This document shows, piece by piece, positions 27,030 through 35,768 of a DNA stretch of 64,000 nucleotides. The notes under the pieces are model-generated. The model saw only the letters and a program-made list of their open reading frames with translations, was not told the DNA's origin and ran no database searches. Each line of letters starts with the position of its first letter. Within the stretch, counting starts at the first letter, position 1. This DNA is from CAVSDF01 sp963726715. Its GTDB lineage: Bacteria > Bacteroidota > Rhodothermia > Rhodothermales > BA12. The position numbers and the translations under genes were made by a program. The DNA lies in NCBI GenBank assembly GCA_963726715.1, contig CAVSDF010000015.1, positions 62,001 through 126,000 of the forward strand, given 5' to 3'.

Positions 27030-30000
27030 ATGCCCCGCCTGCGCCCCCACGCCCTCGCCGCGCTCCTCGCGCTCTTCGCCGCCGCCCTCCCGGTCGCGGC
27101 CGTGCAGGCGCAGCCGCCGCAGACCCGCGCCGCCGCCGCCGTCGCCGAAGGGCGCCACACCGACGCGATCCAGCTGCTGACGCCCATCGTGCAGGCGAAC
27201 CCGCGCAACGTGCCCGCTCTCCTTCTGCGGGCGCGGGCCTACGAAGGCCGCGGCGACTTCGGGCAGGCCGCCTCCGACTACCAGCGCGTACTCGGCGTGC
27301 AGCCGACCAACGCGGAGGCCACGACGGGCCTCGCCCGCACCCGCGCCCGCCTCGCCGGTGGCCCCGTCGCCGCCTCGAACGCCGCGACGCGGGCCGCGCC
27401 CGCCGCCGTCAACGCCGCCGGACGCCTCCGCAGCGCCGACGAGGCCTCGCGCAGCCGCCGCTGGGGCGATGCCGCCGCGGGCTACGCCGCCTACCTCGAC
27501 CGCAACCCCGGCAACCCCGCCGTCGTGCAGCGCTACCTGATCGCCATCGCGGGCACCGGCGACGCCGCGCGGGGCGAGGCCGTCGCCACGCGCTACCTCG
27601 GCAACTACCCGACGAGCGCCGACCTGCACATGCGGCAGGGCTACTTCCGCCTCTGGCAGGGCAACCGCTCGGGCGCCGTCGCCGCCTTCGAGCAGGCGCT
27701 CCGCCTCCAGCCGTCGAACCGCGAGGCGCAGCAGGGCCTCGCCCAGGCCCGCCAGGCCGCCCCCGAAGGACCATCCGGCGGCGGCGCCACCGCCGCACCG
27801 TCGGCGATCGACAACGCCTTCGCCTCCGTCCGCGCCAACCCGTCGGATGTGGATGCGCGGGCGCGCCTCGCCGATGAACTCCTCGACGTCGGACGCTTCT
27901 TCGAGGCCAAACAGACGCTCGACGCCGTGCCCGCCCGCCAGCGCGACGACGAGTGGCGCCGCCGCTACGCCCGCGCCCAGGCCGGCCTCGAACGCGCCGA
28001 CGGCGGACGCCGCCGCGGAAACGCCGCCCCCGCCGCGCCACGCGGCCAGCCGAGCGGTCCGGTGCGCGAATACCCCATCGACCGCCTGACCCGCGAACTG
28101 CGCGGCACGCCGGGCGACGACGCCAAGCGCACGCAGCTCGTGGCCCTCCTCCTCGACGCCGGACGCTTCTTCGAGGCCAAGCAGAACCTCGACGCGATGG
28201 CCGCGCGCCAGCGCGACGCACGCGCGTGGCAGGCCGCCTACGCCCGCGCCGAGACCGGCCTCGCCCGCGCGAGCCGCGGCCGCGGCGGACGAGGCGCCGA
28301 ATTCCCCATCGACCGCCTCTACCGCGAACTCCGCACCGACTCGACGAACGACGCCAAGCGCTTCGAACTCGCCCGCGAACTCGTCAAGTACGACCGCTTC
28401 GGCGAGGCCTACGAGCAGCTCGGACGCCTGCAGCGCCGCTACTCCGGCGAGCGCCGCTGGCTCGACCTCTTCCTGGAGGTGGACAACGGATTCGCCGCCA
28501 CCGGCGCCGCCTCGCCGATCTTCGCCATCGACCGCCTCTCGTACCGCCTGGCCGCGACGCCGACCGACACGCGCACGCGGCAGGAACTCGCCGACGCGCT
28601 CATCGACGCGCAGCGCTACGAGGAGGCCTACGCGGTGCTCACCGAGGGCCGTTTCGCCGCGCAGGACAACCCGGAGAACCGCCGCCGCCTCGAGATCGTC
28701 GAGGCCGAGCGCCGGAAGCAGCGCCTGATCCGCATCGCCGAGTACGAGAGCCGCCTCGCCGCCTCGCCCGAGGACGAGCAGGTTCTGCGCACCCTCGCCG
28801 CGCTCTACCTGACCGAGAGCCGCACCGACGACGGCCTCGACCTCTACCGCCGCATCCTCCAGATCAACCCCGCCGACTCGACGCGCTTGCAGTATCGCCC
28901 GCGTCCTGCAGGCCGCCGGCTACTACGACCTCGCCACGACCGAGGCCAACACGCTCCTCGCCAGCGAGCCGCAGGACGAAGACTACCGCCTCCTCTACGC
29001 CCAGTCGACGCTCGCCGGTGGCGCCGCCGACGACCGCACCGAGCAGTACCTGACCGAGCTTCTCGCCCGCGACGCCGACAACGCCGAGGTCATCATCAAC
29101 CTCGCCTACCTGCGCTTCCAGCAGGGCAACCTCGACGACGCCGAGCGCCTGAACCTGCTCGCCGCCGGGTTCGGCGAGGTGGCCGTCGCGCCGCGCGTCG
29201 AGATCCTCAAGTACCTCGTCGAGCGCGAACGCATCCGGCGCCGCGACGCCTCCGACATCTCCGTCCTCAACGCCGGGCGCGTGCTCTCGCGCGAGGGCAA
29301 CTTCGTCGCCTCGGCGGATTCCATCGAGAAGTACTTCGCCCTTCGCGGGCGCCGCACGCGCGAGGAGATCAAGGAGTACGCCGCCATCTTCTCCGCCGCG
29401 CGCGACCACCGGACGGCGATTGCCATCTGGCGCCGCCTCCTCGAAGAGCGCTACGAGTACGACATCGAGAAGGAGATCGCCAAGAACCTGTACTACATGG
29501 GCGACTACGCGGGCACGATTGCGACCGCCGAGCGCCTCGCCCGCGACAACCCGCGCGACTTCGAGCTCCGCTTCCTTCTCTCCGACGCCTACCGCGAGAG
29601 CGGCCGCTACCAGGACGCCCAGCGCATCCTCGACGAGGCCCGCCAGATCACGCGGGGCAGCGACCTCGTGACCGAACGCGCCGGCCTGCTCGACGTCGGG
29701 ACGACGGTGGAGGTCGGGCGCGGGGCGACCGACTGGGCGCCGGTCTTCGCGCCGCTCGTCGAGATGGCCTACGCGGGCGGCGGCGGGACGCTCTACTACC
29801 GCTGGGGTACAGGCCTCTTCACGCAGGTGACGGCACCGGGGCGACTCATCGTGAGCGCGGGCGTGATGAGCCACTACCAGCGCGGCAGCCGCTTCCTCGT
29901 CGCCAACGGCGAGCGCGTGCCGTATCAGCGCCTCAACCAGGTGTTCGCAGGCCTCGCCCGCGACCTCTCACGCGTCGAGATCGCGCCGTTCACCTACGAC

Positions 30001-30702
30001 TACACGACGCGCATCCAGACGCGCGCGGGCATCATCGACACCGAAGGACGCCGCACGGTGCCCTTCACCGAGGCACGCTTCTTCGCCCAGAACCCGGAGA
30101 AGTGGCGCGCGTCGGTCGGCTTCCAGAACACCGAAGGCTCGTACACGCTCTGGAGCGCGGCGGGCGGCGAGTACGACCTGCGCCTGACGCAGTTCGACGG
30201 GCGCTACGACGTGCAGCTCGCCGATTCGCTGCTGCGCTTCAAACTCAACGGCGCCTACAACATCGCCACCGACAACCTCGGCTCGTCGACCGACCCCGAC
30301 CGCCTCGTCAACCCCGGCGTGAGCGCGCTCGGCGAGGGCAGCCTTCGCATCCTGCCCCGGACGTATCTCGGCCTCAGCAGCACGTTCCTGACGTACCAGA
30401 CGCAGACCGACCTCTACTTCTCGCCGCGCAACTACCTCACCTACGACGGCTTCCTCGAATACGAGAAGGGCTACCCGACGCGCAACTTCTACCTCCGCCT
30501 GCGCGCGGCGGTCGGCGTGGTGGCGGGTGCGGCGGGCTTCCAGACGCGGCGCGTCGAGGGCGAGTGGATCTACATGCTGCGCCGCAACCTCTCGGTCGTC
30601 CTCTCCGGCGGCCTCGGCCAGTCGACGCGCCCGCTCTCCTTCTCCGACCGCGAGCCGTACACCGTCGGCACGTTCCAGGGCGCGCTGTACTGGTCGCTGT
30701 GA
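27030..30702 (+). CDS. BcsC-like TPR and beta-barrel outer-membrane exopolysaccharide exporter (frameshifted)
   Basis: About 1223 aa after correcting one base near 28892. The signal peptide (residues 1-28, ending VQAQ) is followed by an almost continuous series of tetratricopeptide repeats (about 30-880). These include three near-identical units around GRFFEAKQ and FGEAYEQLGRL with PIDRL linkers. The C-terminal 330 residues are rich in alternating aromatic strands (LTYDGFLEYEKGYPTRNFYL, SVVLSGGLGQSTRP) and end TFQGALYWSL with a terminal aromatic, as in a 16-strand BcsC-type barrel. Such proteins thread polysaccharide through periplasm and outer membrane. It lies 113 nt after the BcsE-like gene. 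No cellulose or alginate synthase gene is in the window. Confidence 0.72.
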
Positions 30703-30731
30703 CCGGGGCGACGGCGCCGGGTCGGCGTCCG

Positions 30732-30760
30732 GTAGAGACGCATCGGCGATGCGTCTCTAC
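30732..30760. repeat. GTAGAGACGCAT palindrome, copy a
   Basis: GTAGAGACGCAT (30732-30743) and ATGCGTCTCTAC (30749-30760) form a perfect 12-bp stem with loop CGGCG. An identical copy, including the loop, lies at 51461-51489. Here it sits between the convergent BcsC-like and HEPN genes. Confidence 0.8.
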
Positions 30761-30778
30761 GATCGGGCGCTTCCGCCG

Positions 30779-31216
30779 TCACCCCATGCGCCTGGCCTCC
30801 CCGTCGAGGACGCGGGCGGCGATAGCGGCTTCTGCCCATTCGACGACGGCGGTGGCGAGGGCGCGTGCCTCCGCGGCCTCGTCGTCGGTCGGCTCCCCGA
30901 GGTCGGCGGGATAGCGTGTGAGGACGGCGTACATCGTCAGGCTGCCCGCCTGCGCGATCTCGTCTGGCAGCGCTCCACCCGCCGCGGCGCGGTCGAGGAG
31001 CAGGCCGATGTCGTGCGTGCGCGGGACGTCGGCGCCGCGCGCGAGGAGCACGGCCTTGATCGCCTTCTCCGCCGCCTGCTGCGCGTGGTAGAGCAGGTGT
31101 TCGAGAAGCACGCCGCCCGGAGGCTCGGACGTGGCGAGCGTGAGGTCGCTCCGCGCGTGCCGCAGCCACTCGGCAACGTCCACAGCGCGCGGGTCGGGAC
31201 GAGTCGGCTCAGGCAT
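30779..31216 (-). CDS. HEPN domain protein (toxin-like partner of MNT)
   Basis: 145-aa all-helical HEPN protein. The conserved block HAQQAAEKAIKAVLLARG followed by VPRTHDIGLLLD holds the R-x-x-H-D type motif that serves as the RNA-cleaving or nucleotide-binding site in HEPN proteins. The ATG at 31216 lies inside the end of the upstream nucleotidyltransferase gene (8-nt overlap), the standard HEPN/MNT arrangement in which MNT adds AMP groups to HEPN and silences it. Unusually, its last 14 codons (ARVLDGEARRMG) match, at DNA level, the end of the neighbouring DUF72 gene. Confidence 0.82.
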   Translation of the reverse strand: MPEPTRPDPRAVDVAEWLRHARSDLTLATSEPPGGVLLEHLLYHAQQAAEKAIKAVLLARGADVPRTHDIGLLLDRAAAGGALPDEIAQAGSLTMYAVLTRYPADLGEPTDDEAAEARALATAVVEWAEAAIAARVLDGEARRMG

Positions 31217-31544
31217 CACGGTCGTAGACGACATCCCCGGTGCGCAGCGCCGCCGCGTAGACGTACCCTGGCGATGCGCGGTGCCGGTCGAGATCGGCCT
31301 CGGAGGCGACGACGAAATCCGCCGACACCGGCAGTCCGCGCTTGCGGGCGTAGAGGCGGCGCATCGTCGCACGCGCATCGGCCCCATCGTCGACGACGAC
31401 GAGGAGGTCGTAGTCGCTGTCCGGGCGTTCGCTCCCGGAGGCGCGGCTGCCGAAGAGCACCACGCGCGCCGGATCGGCCTCGCGCCGCACGAAGGCGACG
31501 AGCGCGGCGAGCGCCGGGTCGGTGGAGGTCGGCAGGGACGGCAC
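31209..31544 (-). CDS. Minimal nucleotidyltransferase (MNT), antitoxin-like
   Basis: 111-aa nucleotidyltransferase of the polymerase-beta superfamily. The signature VVLFGSRASGSERPDSDYDL (GSRxxG...SDxDL) carries the catalytic aspartates, followed by LLVVVDD. It ends with a 4-residue tail overlapping the HEPN gene by 8 nt. In known pairs this protein AMPylates the HEPN toxin. The start is GTG at 31544: it is the first start codon before the conserved block, and no in-frame ATG lies between it and the signature. The preceding DUF72 stop is 55 nt upstream, so the three genes may share a transcript. Confidence 0.8.
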   Translation of the reverse strand: MPSLPTSTDPALAALVAFVRREADPARVVLFGSRASGSERPDSDYDLLVVVDDGADARATMRRLYARKRGLPVSADFVVASEADLDRHRASPGYVYAAALRTGDVVYDRDA

Positions 31545-31599
31545 GGCGGCGCTGGGCGGGAGGAAACGGAGGATACGACGACCGGGGAAGTCGGAGCCG

Positions 31600-32658
31600 T
31601 CACCCCATCCGCTTCGCCTCCTCGTCGAGGACGCGGGCGGCGATGCGGCGGGCGAGGTCGGGGGCGTTGCCGGTCGCGCGGTTGTTGAGGACGAGGTGGA
31701 GCGTCGCGTCGGCGGCCTCGCAGCGGTAGAGGAGGGCGACGGTGTCGAGCACGAGCTGCCGCACCTCGGGCGCGTTCTCCCACGCGGCGACGGTCTCCTC
31801 GAACGGGTACGCCTGCGCGTAGGCGTCCTCGAACGACATCCCGCGCTGCGAGAGGATGCGGCAGACGACGTTTCCATCGGCGGCGGTCAGGCGCTCGCCG
31901 CAGGCCTTCCACTGCTCGCGGATCGAGGGCAGGAACTGCCAGAGCGCGAAGACGAAGCCCAGCCCGCGCTCGGCGAGCCAGTCGAAGTACGGCGGTTGCA
32001 AGAGGTGCGGCGAGCGCAGTTCGAGGTGCGGCTGCACGTCGGAGGGGATGCGCGAGAAGAAGGCGTCGAGGTCGGCGACGACCTCCCCGACCGGCGGCGT
32101 GTCGGCGACGCGGCCGTATTCCTGCTCGAAGATGACGCCGGCGAGACGCTCGCCAAGGATCTCGACGGCCGGTTCGTGGAACTGCCGGACGTAGGCCTCG
32201 GCGTCGAGGTACGTCGGGTTCGGCTCGTAGCGCACCTGCCCGCCACTGCTGCTGCGCCGCACGCGCGCGAAGAACGGCGCGGGGCACTTGAGGAGGATCG
32301 ACGGCTCGGGCGGCGCGTGCTCGGCGTACTGCCGGAGGATGTTCACGCCCGGCTCGTCGGCGCCGTCGGCGCTGCGCAGCGGGCGGTAGTAGGTGAAGTC
32401 GAGTTCGAGGATCGAGAAGTGCTCGAAGTAGTCGGCCACCGATCCCATCGGGAGGAGCCGCTCCTCGAACGTCCCGCGCGAGGTCTTTTTGGGGCGCGAG
32501 ACCACCTCGCCCGCCCACACATCGACCGGGTAGACCTGCCCGAGCCACGCCGCGAAGCGGTCGCTCGCCGTGCCGATGCGGAGGTTCGGGTGAACCTCGC
32601 GCACGTCGTACGCCTCGACGGCGGCGCGGAGGTCGTCGAAGGGATCGTCGTCGAGCAT
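31600..32658 (-). CDS. DUF72 domain protein
   Basis: 352-aa protein with the DUF72 (YecE-like) TIM-barrel fold. Diagnostic text includes LRIGTASDRFAAWLGQVYP, FSILELDFTYYRPL, ILLKCPAPFF, and the late PPYFDWLAERGLGFVFALWQ. Family members have no established activity. It is somewhat longer than the 240-300 aa common in the family, by about 60 residues. The ATG at 32658 lies 24 nt after a TACCTTG box. The last 15 codons (ARRIAARVLDEEAKRMG) are nearly identical in DNA to the end of the HEPN gene downstream. Confidence 0.8.
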   Translation of the reverse strand: MLDDDPFDDLRAAVEAYDVREVHPNLRIGTASDRFAAWLGQVYPVDVWAGEVVSRPKKTSRGTFEERLLPMGSVADYFEHFSILELDFTYYRPLRSADGADEPGVNILRQYAEHAPPEPSILLKCPAPFFARVRRSSSGGQVRYEPNPTYLDAEAYVRQFHEPAVEILGERLAGVIFEQEYGRVADTPPVGEVVADLDAFFSRIPSDVQPHLELRSPHLLQPPYFDWLAERGLGFVFALWQFLPSIREQWKACGERLTAADGNVVCRILSQRGMSFEDAYAQAYPFEETVAAWENAPEVRQLVLDTVALLYRCEAADATLHLVLNNRATGNAPDLARRIAARVLDEEAKRMG

Positions 32659-32682
32659 CGGGCGGAGGGTTTGGATCGGAGG

Positions 32683-32689
32683 CAAGGTA
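32683..32689 (-). promoter_or_regulatory. Putative -7 box upstream of the DUF72 gene
   Basis: TACCTTG on the minus strand, 24 nt before the ATG at 32658, the same sequence and spacing as in front of panC and the reductase gene at 59982. Confidence 0.45.
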
Positions 32690-32740
32690 CCGCTGTGCCC
32701 CCCTCCTGCCGCTGCGGCGCTGGACGGCCTCCGCGGCGGT

Positions 32741-32783
32741 CCTCCTCCGCGAGCGGGGGAGGTGGCCGAAGGCCGGAGGGGGG
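32741..32783. repeat. GGGGAGGT/CCGAAGGG interspersed repeat, copy d
   Basis: CCTCCTCCGC, GCGGGGGAGG and GTGGCCGAAGGCCGGAGGGG arranged as in the other copies. It lies between the end of the exporter gene and the DUF72 promoter on the same strand, so it may attenuate read-through. Confidence 0.55.
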
Positions 32784-32795
32784 TACGCCCGCCCG

Positions 32796-34466
32796 CTACG
32801 CTCCCTCGCGCAGGCCCTCGCGGCCGCCCCACGGACCGGGCCAGCCGGGGAGCGTCAGGCCGAAGAGGAGGGCGGCGATGGCGCCCCAGAAGGTGACCGT
32901 GTAGGCGGCGTCGAAGCCGCGGAGGTTCTCCTCACACGCGCGGCTCCGCATCGACGCCTCGGCGGCAGACGCGCCCGCCACCGCCACGCACACGCCGCGC
33001 GACCGCGCCTCGCCTGCCGGGACGACGTCAGGCGACCCCACGGACGGCGCCCACCGACCGGCGCACCGGCAACAGGAGCACCCGCGCTCGATGCGCCGAC
33101 GCCTGCCGCGGTCGCCCCGGCGGTGGCGCCGTGGCCGGCCATCGCGCGGCCCTGCATCTCCGCCACATCGGGCGAGAGCGTGCTCACGAGGACCGTCGAG
33201 AGGACGGCGACCGCGAGCGCCTGCACGACGAAGCGCGTCGAGTTCACGAGCGACGATGCCCGGGCCACCTGCCGCGGTCCGACGATGCCGAGGGCGGTCG
33301 TGAGCGTCGTCTGCACCGTCATCCCGAGCGCGAGGCCGCGGACGGCGAGCAGGATCGAGATCGTGGAGAGCGGCGTCGTCGCCGTCAGGTGCGCGAACTG
33401 CCACGTGTTGACGATGAGCAGCACGTAGCCGACGGCCACGAGCGGACGCGGCCCGATGCGGTCGTAGAGGCGCCCGGCGAGCGGCGTCGCCACGCCTGCC
33501 GAGAGCGCGAGCGGGAGGAGGGCGATGCCGGTGTCGAAGGCGCTCAAGCCCCGCAGGCTCTGCAGGTAGAGCGGCATCAGGAACTCCGCCCCGAAGAGCG
33601 CGAGCGTCGCCACGTAGCCGACGATGTTGGCGTTGCGGAAGACGGCGTTGCGAAAGAGGCCAAGGTCCAGAAGCGGATCGTCGCGCTGCCCCTCGCGCAC
33701 CGCGAACACGACGAGCGCCGCAAGCCCGAGCGCGAAGCCCCCGAGCACGACCGGCGCGCCCCATCCGTCGCCCGAGACGCGGGTCGCGGCGTAGAGAATC
33801 GAGCCGAAGCCGATGCCGGAGAGGATCACGCTCACGACCGACGCCGTCGGCGCATCGTCGCGCTTGAAGTCGATGAGCCACTGGCTGCCGAGCGCGAGCG
33901 CGACCGCGCCGATGGGCACGTTGACGAAGAAGATCCACCGCCAGTGGCCCTCGGTGACGAGGTAGCCGCCGAGGATCGGCCCGAGCGCCGGGGCCATCAG
34001 GATGGCGATGCCGAAGATGCCGAGCGCGAATCCCTGCTCGCGCGGCGCGAAGGCGCGGAAGAGCTGCGCCGTGCCGAGCGGCAGCGACAGCCCGCCCCCG
34101 ATTCCTTGCACCACGCGCGCCGCGATGAGCCACCCGAGCGACGGCGCAAACCCGCACGCGAGCGAACTGGCGGCGAAAGAGCGCGAGGCCGCCGAGGTAG
34201 ACGGGCTTCGTGCCGATGCGGTCGCCGAGGAAGCCGGCGAGCGGCGTCGTGACCCCGATGGCGAGCACGTAGACCGACAGCACCCACTGCGTCGAGGCGA
34301 GACTCGCGCCGAAGGCCGCGCGGAGCGTCGGGAAGGCGACGTTGACGACGGTCGAGTCGAGCAGGACCATGAAGAGCCCGAAGACGACCGAGACGAGGAC
34401 CTTCCATCGCCCCGGCATCCCTCCACGCAAGTCGGAGGGGTCGGCGGCGGGGGCGGAAATGTCCAT
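32796..34466 (-). CDS. DHA2 family multidrug exporter, MFS (two frameshifts)
   Basis: About 555-aa major facilitator protein with 14 predicted helices. Motif A-like GDRIGTKPVYLGG follows helix 2, motif C-like VVQGIGGGLSLPLG marks an antiporter, and SSLVNSTRFVVQALAVAVLS is a late helix. Two single-base shifts break the frame: in an AAA run at 34176-34178 (LALF / AASSLACGFAPSLGWL), and near 33000-33060 before the last helix (ENLRGFDAAYTVTFWGAIAA). Corrected, it fits the EmrB/QacA group exporting drugs or metabolites with proton exchange. No HlyD/EmrA partner is nearby. The ATG at 34466 directly precedes the first basic segment. Confidence 0.85.
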   Translation of the reverse strand: MDISAPAADPSDLRGGMPGRWKVLVSVVFGLFMVLLDSTVVNVAFPTLRAAFGASLASTQWVLSVYVLAIGVTTPLAGFLGDRIGTKPVYLGGLALFRRQFARVRVCAVARVAHRGARGARNRGRAVAAARHGAALPRLRAARAGIRARHLRHRHPDGPGARADPRRLPRHRGPLAVDLLRQRAHRRGRARARQPVAHRLQARRCADGVGRERDPLRHRLRLDSLRRDPRLGRRMGRAGRARGLRARACGARRVRGARGAARRSASGPWPLSQRRLPQRQHRRLRGDARALRGGVPDAALPAEPAGLERLRHRHRPPPARALGRRGDAARRAPLRPHRAASARGRRLRAAHRQHVAVRAPDGDDAALHDLDPARRPRPRARDDGADDAHDRPRHRRTAAGGPGIVARELDALRRAGARGRRPLDGPREHALARCGGDAGPRDGRPRRHRRGDRGRRRRIERGCSCCRCAGRWAPSVGSPDVVPAGEARSRGVCVAVAGASAAEASMRSRACEENLRGFDAAYTVTFWGAIAALLFGLTLPGWPGPWGGREGLREGA

Positions 34467-34494
34467 GTCGAGGCGGCAGCGGAAGGAGGCGGCG

Positions 34495-34502
34495 CCAAGC
34501 TA
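34495..34502 (-). promoter_or_regulatory. Putative -7 box upstream of the DHA2 exporter
   Basis: TAGCTTGG on the minus strand, 28 nt before the ATG at 34466; matches the box before the methyltransferase gene at 43971. Confidence 0.45.
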
Positions 34503-34605
34503 CGCGGCCACACATTGCCTCTGTCCGGCCCGGAAGGGCTTCCCGCGTGAAGCGCACGCGCGTTGCGGCATCGTCGCTCGCGTGCAGGTGCGATGGGCGA
34601 AGCCA

Positions 34606-34632
34606 ACCGGTCAGGCTCCCCACCTGACAGGT
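34606..34632. repeat. CTGTCAGG palindrome, copy c (one mismatch)
   Basis: ACCGGTCAGG (34606-34615) and CCTGACAGGT (34623-34632) pair with one mismatch around a 7-nt loop, just after the stop of the DUF4349 gene, where it could end that transcript. Confidence 0.5.
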
Positions 34633-34653
34633 CCGGCGCCACAACCTCTCTCC

Positions 34654-35580
34654 TCACGCCCCGTCGTCCCGCGTCTCCATCGCCGTCACCGGCGGACGCG
34701 GCGGCGCAGGCACAGTACCGGGCACAACGGCCATGCGGCGAGCGCGGCGGCGGCGCCAGACCCACAAACCGCCGCCGATGAGGAGCCAGAGCGGCCAGAG
34801 GCGGATGAGGCCGAGCAGCAGTTCTTCGAGGAACACCACGCTGTCGCGGAGCGCCTCGCCGATGCGGCTGCCGAGGCCGTCGCGGACGGCGGCGCCAGGT
34901 TCGGAGAGCGTGACGCGGAGCGTCGAATACGCCACCTGACGGTCCCAGAGGCGAATCTGCCCCTCGGCGCTCTCGATCTCCTCGCGCACCTGCTGGAGCG
35001 CCTGCTCGACGGTCACGACGTCGGCGACGGTGCGGGCGCTGCCGAGAAGCGCGACGTAACGGGCCTCGACGGCGCGGCGGGCGGCGAGGCGCGCGGCGAC
35101 ATCGGTGTAGGCCGCCGTTACGTCCTCCACCTCGGTCGTACGGTTGGTGACGCGCCCGAGGCTGTCGAGGAGGGCGTCGACGGCGGCGGCGCGGGCGGCG
35201 GGCAGGCGCAGCACGAGCGTGGCACTGCGCCCGTAGTCGTAGTTCGACGACTCCTCCGAGCCGACGTAGCCGCCGATCCGGGCCGTCGCCGCCAGCAGCG
35301 CCGCACGCGCCGCAGCGACGCTCCGCACCTCGACACTCGCCTGCCCGGTCGTGATGCGCTTCGAGGCGAGCGTGTCGGTGGACGGGTCGGCAGGCGTCTC
35401 GCCCGGTGGGGGCGGTGCAGGTGTCCCCGCGGTCCCCGGCGACGCCTCGCTGGTATTCGCCTGCGCGTCGGCCGACGGCGCAGACATCGCCTCCGACGGG
35501 TTCCCCGCGTTCTGGCAGGCGGCGAGGGACAAGAGCACGAGCGCCGCGAGGGAAGTGCGGAAACGAACGGCGACAGGCAT
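34654..35580 (-). CDS. DUF4349 lipoprotein
   Basis: 308-aa predicted lipoprotein: signal MPVAVRFRTSLAALVLLSLAAC with lipobox LAAC at about residues 19-22, then a low-complexity linker. The DUF4349 domain (about 75-290) shows TTGQASVEVRSVAAARAALL, SLGRVTNRTTEVEDVTAAYT, then a coiled-coil pair (AARLAARRAVEARYVALL, VVTVEQALQQVREEIESAEG) and QVAYSTLRVTL. A C-terminal membrane helix follows (LLLGLIRLWPLWLLIGGGLW) with a basic tail. Function of the family is unknown; a stress or envelope role is often supposed. Confidence 0.82.
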   Translation of the reverse strand: MPVAVRFRTSLAALVLLSLAACQNAGNPSEAMSAPSADAQANTSEASPGTAGTPAPPPPGETPADPSTDTLASKRITTGQASVEVRSVAAARAALLAATARIGGYVGSEESSNYDYGRSATLVLRLPAARAAAVDALLDSLGRVTNRTTEVEDVTAAYTDVAARLAARRAVEARYVALLGSARTVADVVTVEQALQQVREEIESAEGQIRLWDRQVAYSTLRVTLSEPGAAVRDGLGSRIGEALRDSVVFLEELLLGLIRLWPLWLLIGGGLWVWRRRRARRMAVVPGTVPAPPRPPVTAMETRDDGA

Positions 35581-35768
35581 TGGAGGTGGGGAACAGCGGT
35601 GACCGAAGAAACGACCCCCGGCGAATCCGGGCATCTCCCCGTAGGCGCCCCACCCCGTCCGATCGCCCCCACCGCCCCGTGAATCCCCCGTCAACGCATC
35701 CCCGAACGAACTCCGGCGCCCCGATCCGAAGACCGAAGCGCCGGGAGGCACAGAGGCGAGACCGACGG

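Noticed and set aside
30779..31544. Classical restriction or phage-defence island
   Set aside because: The HEPN/MNT pair stands alone among housekeeping genes without nuclease, methylase or integrase genes.
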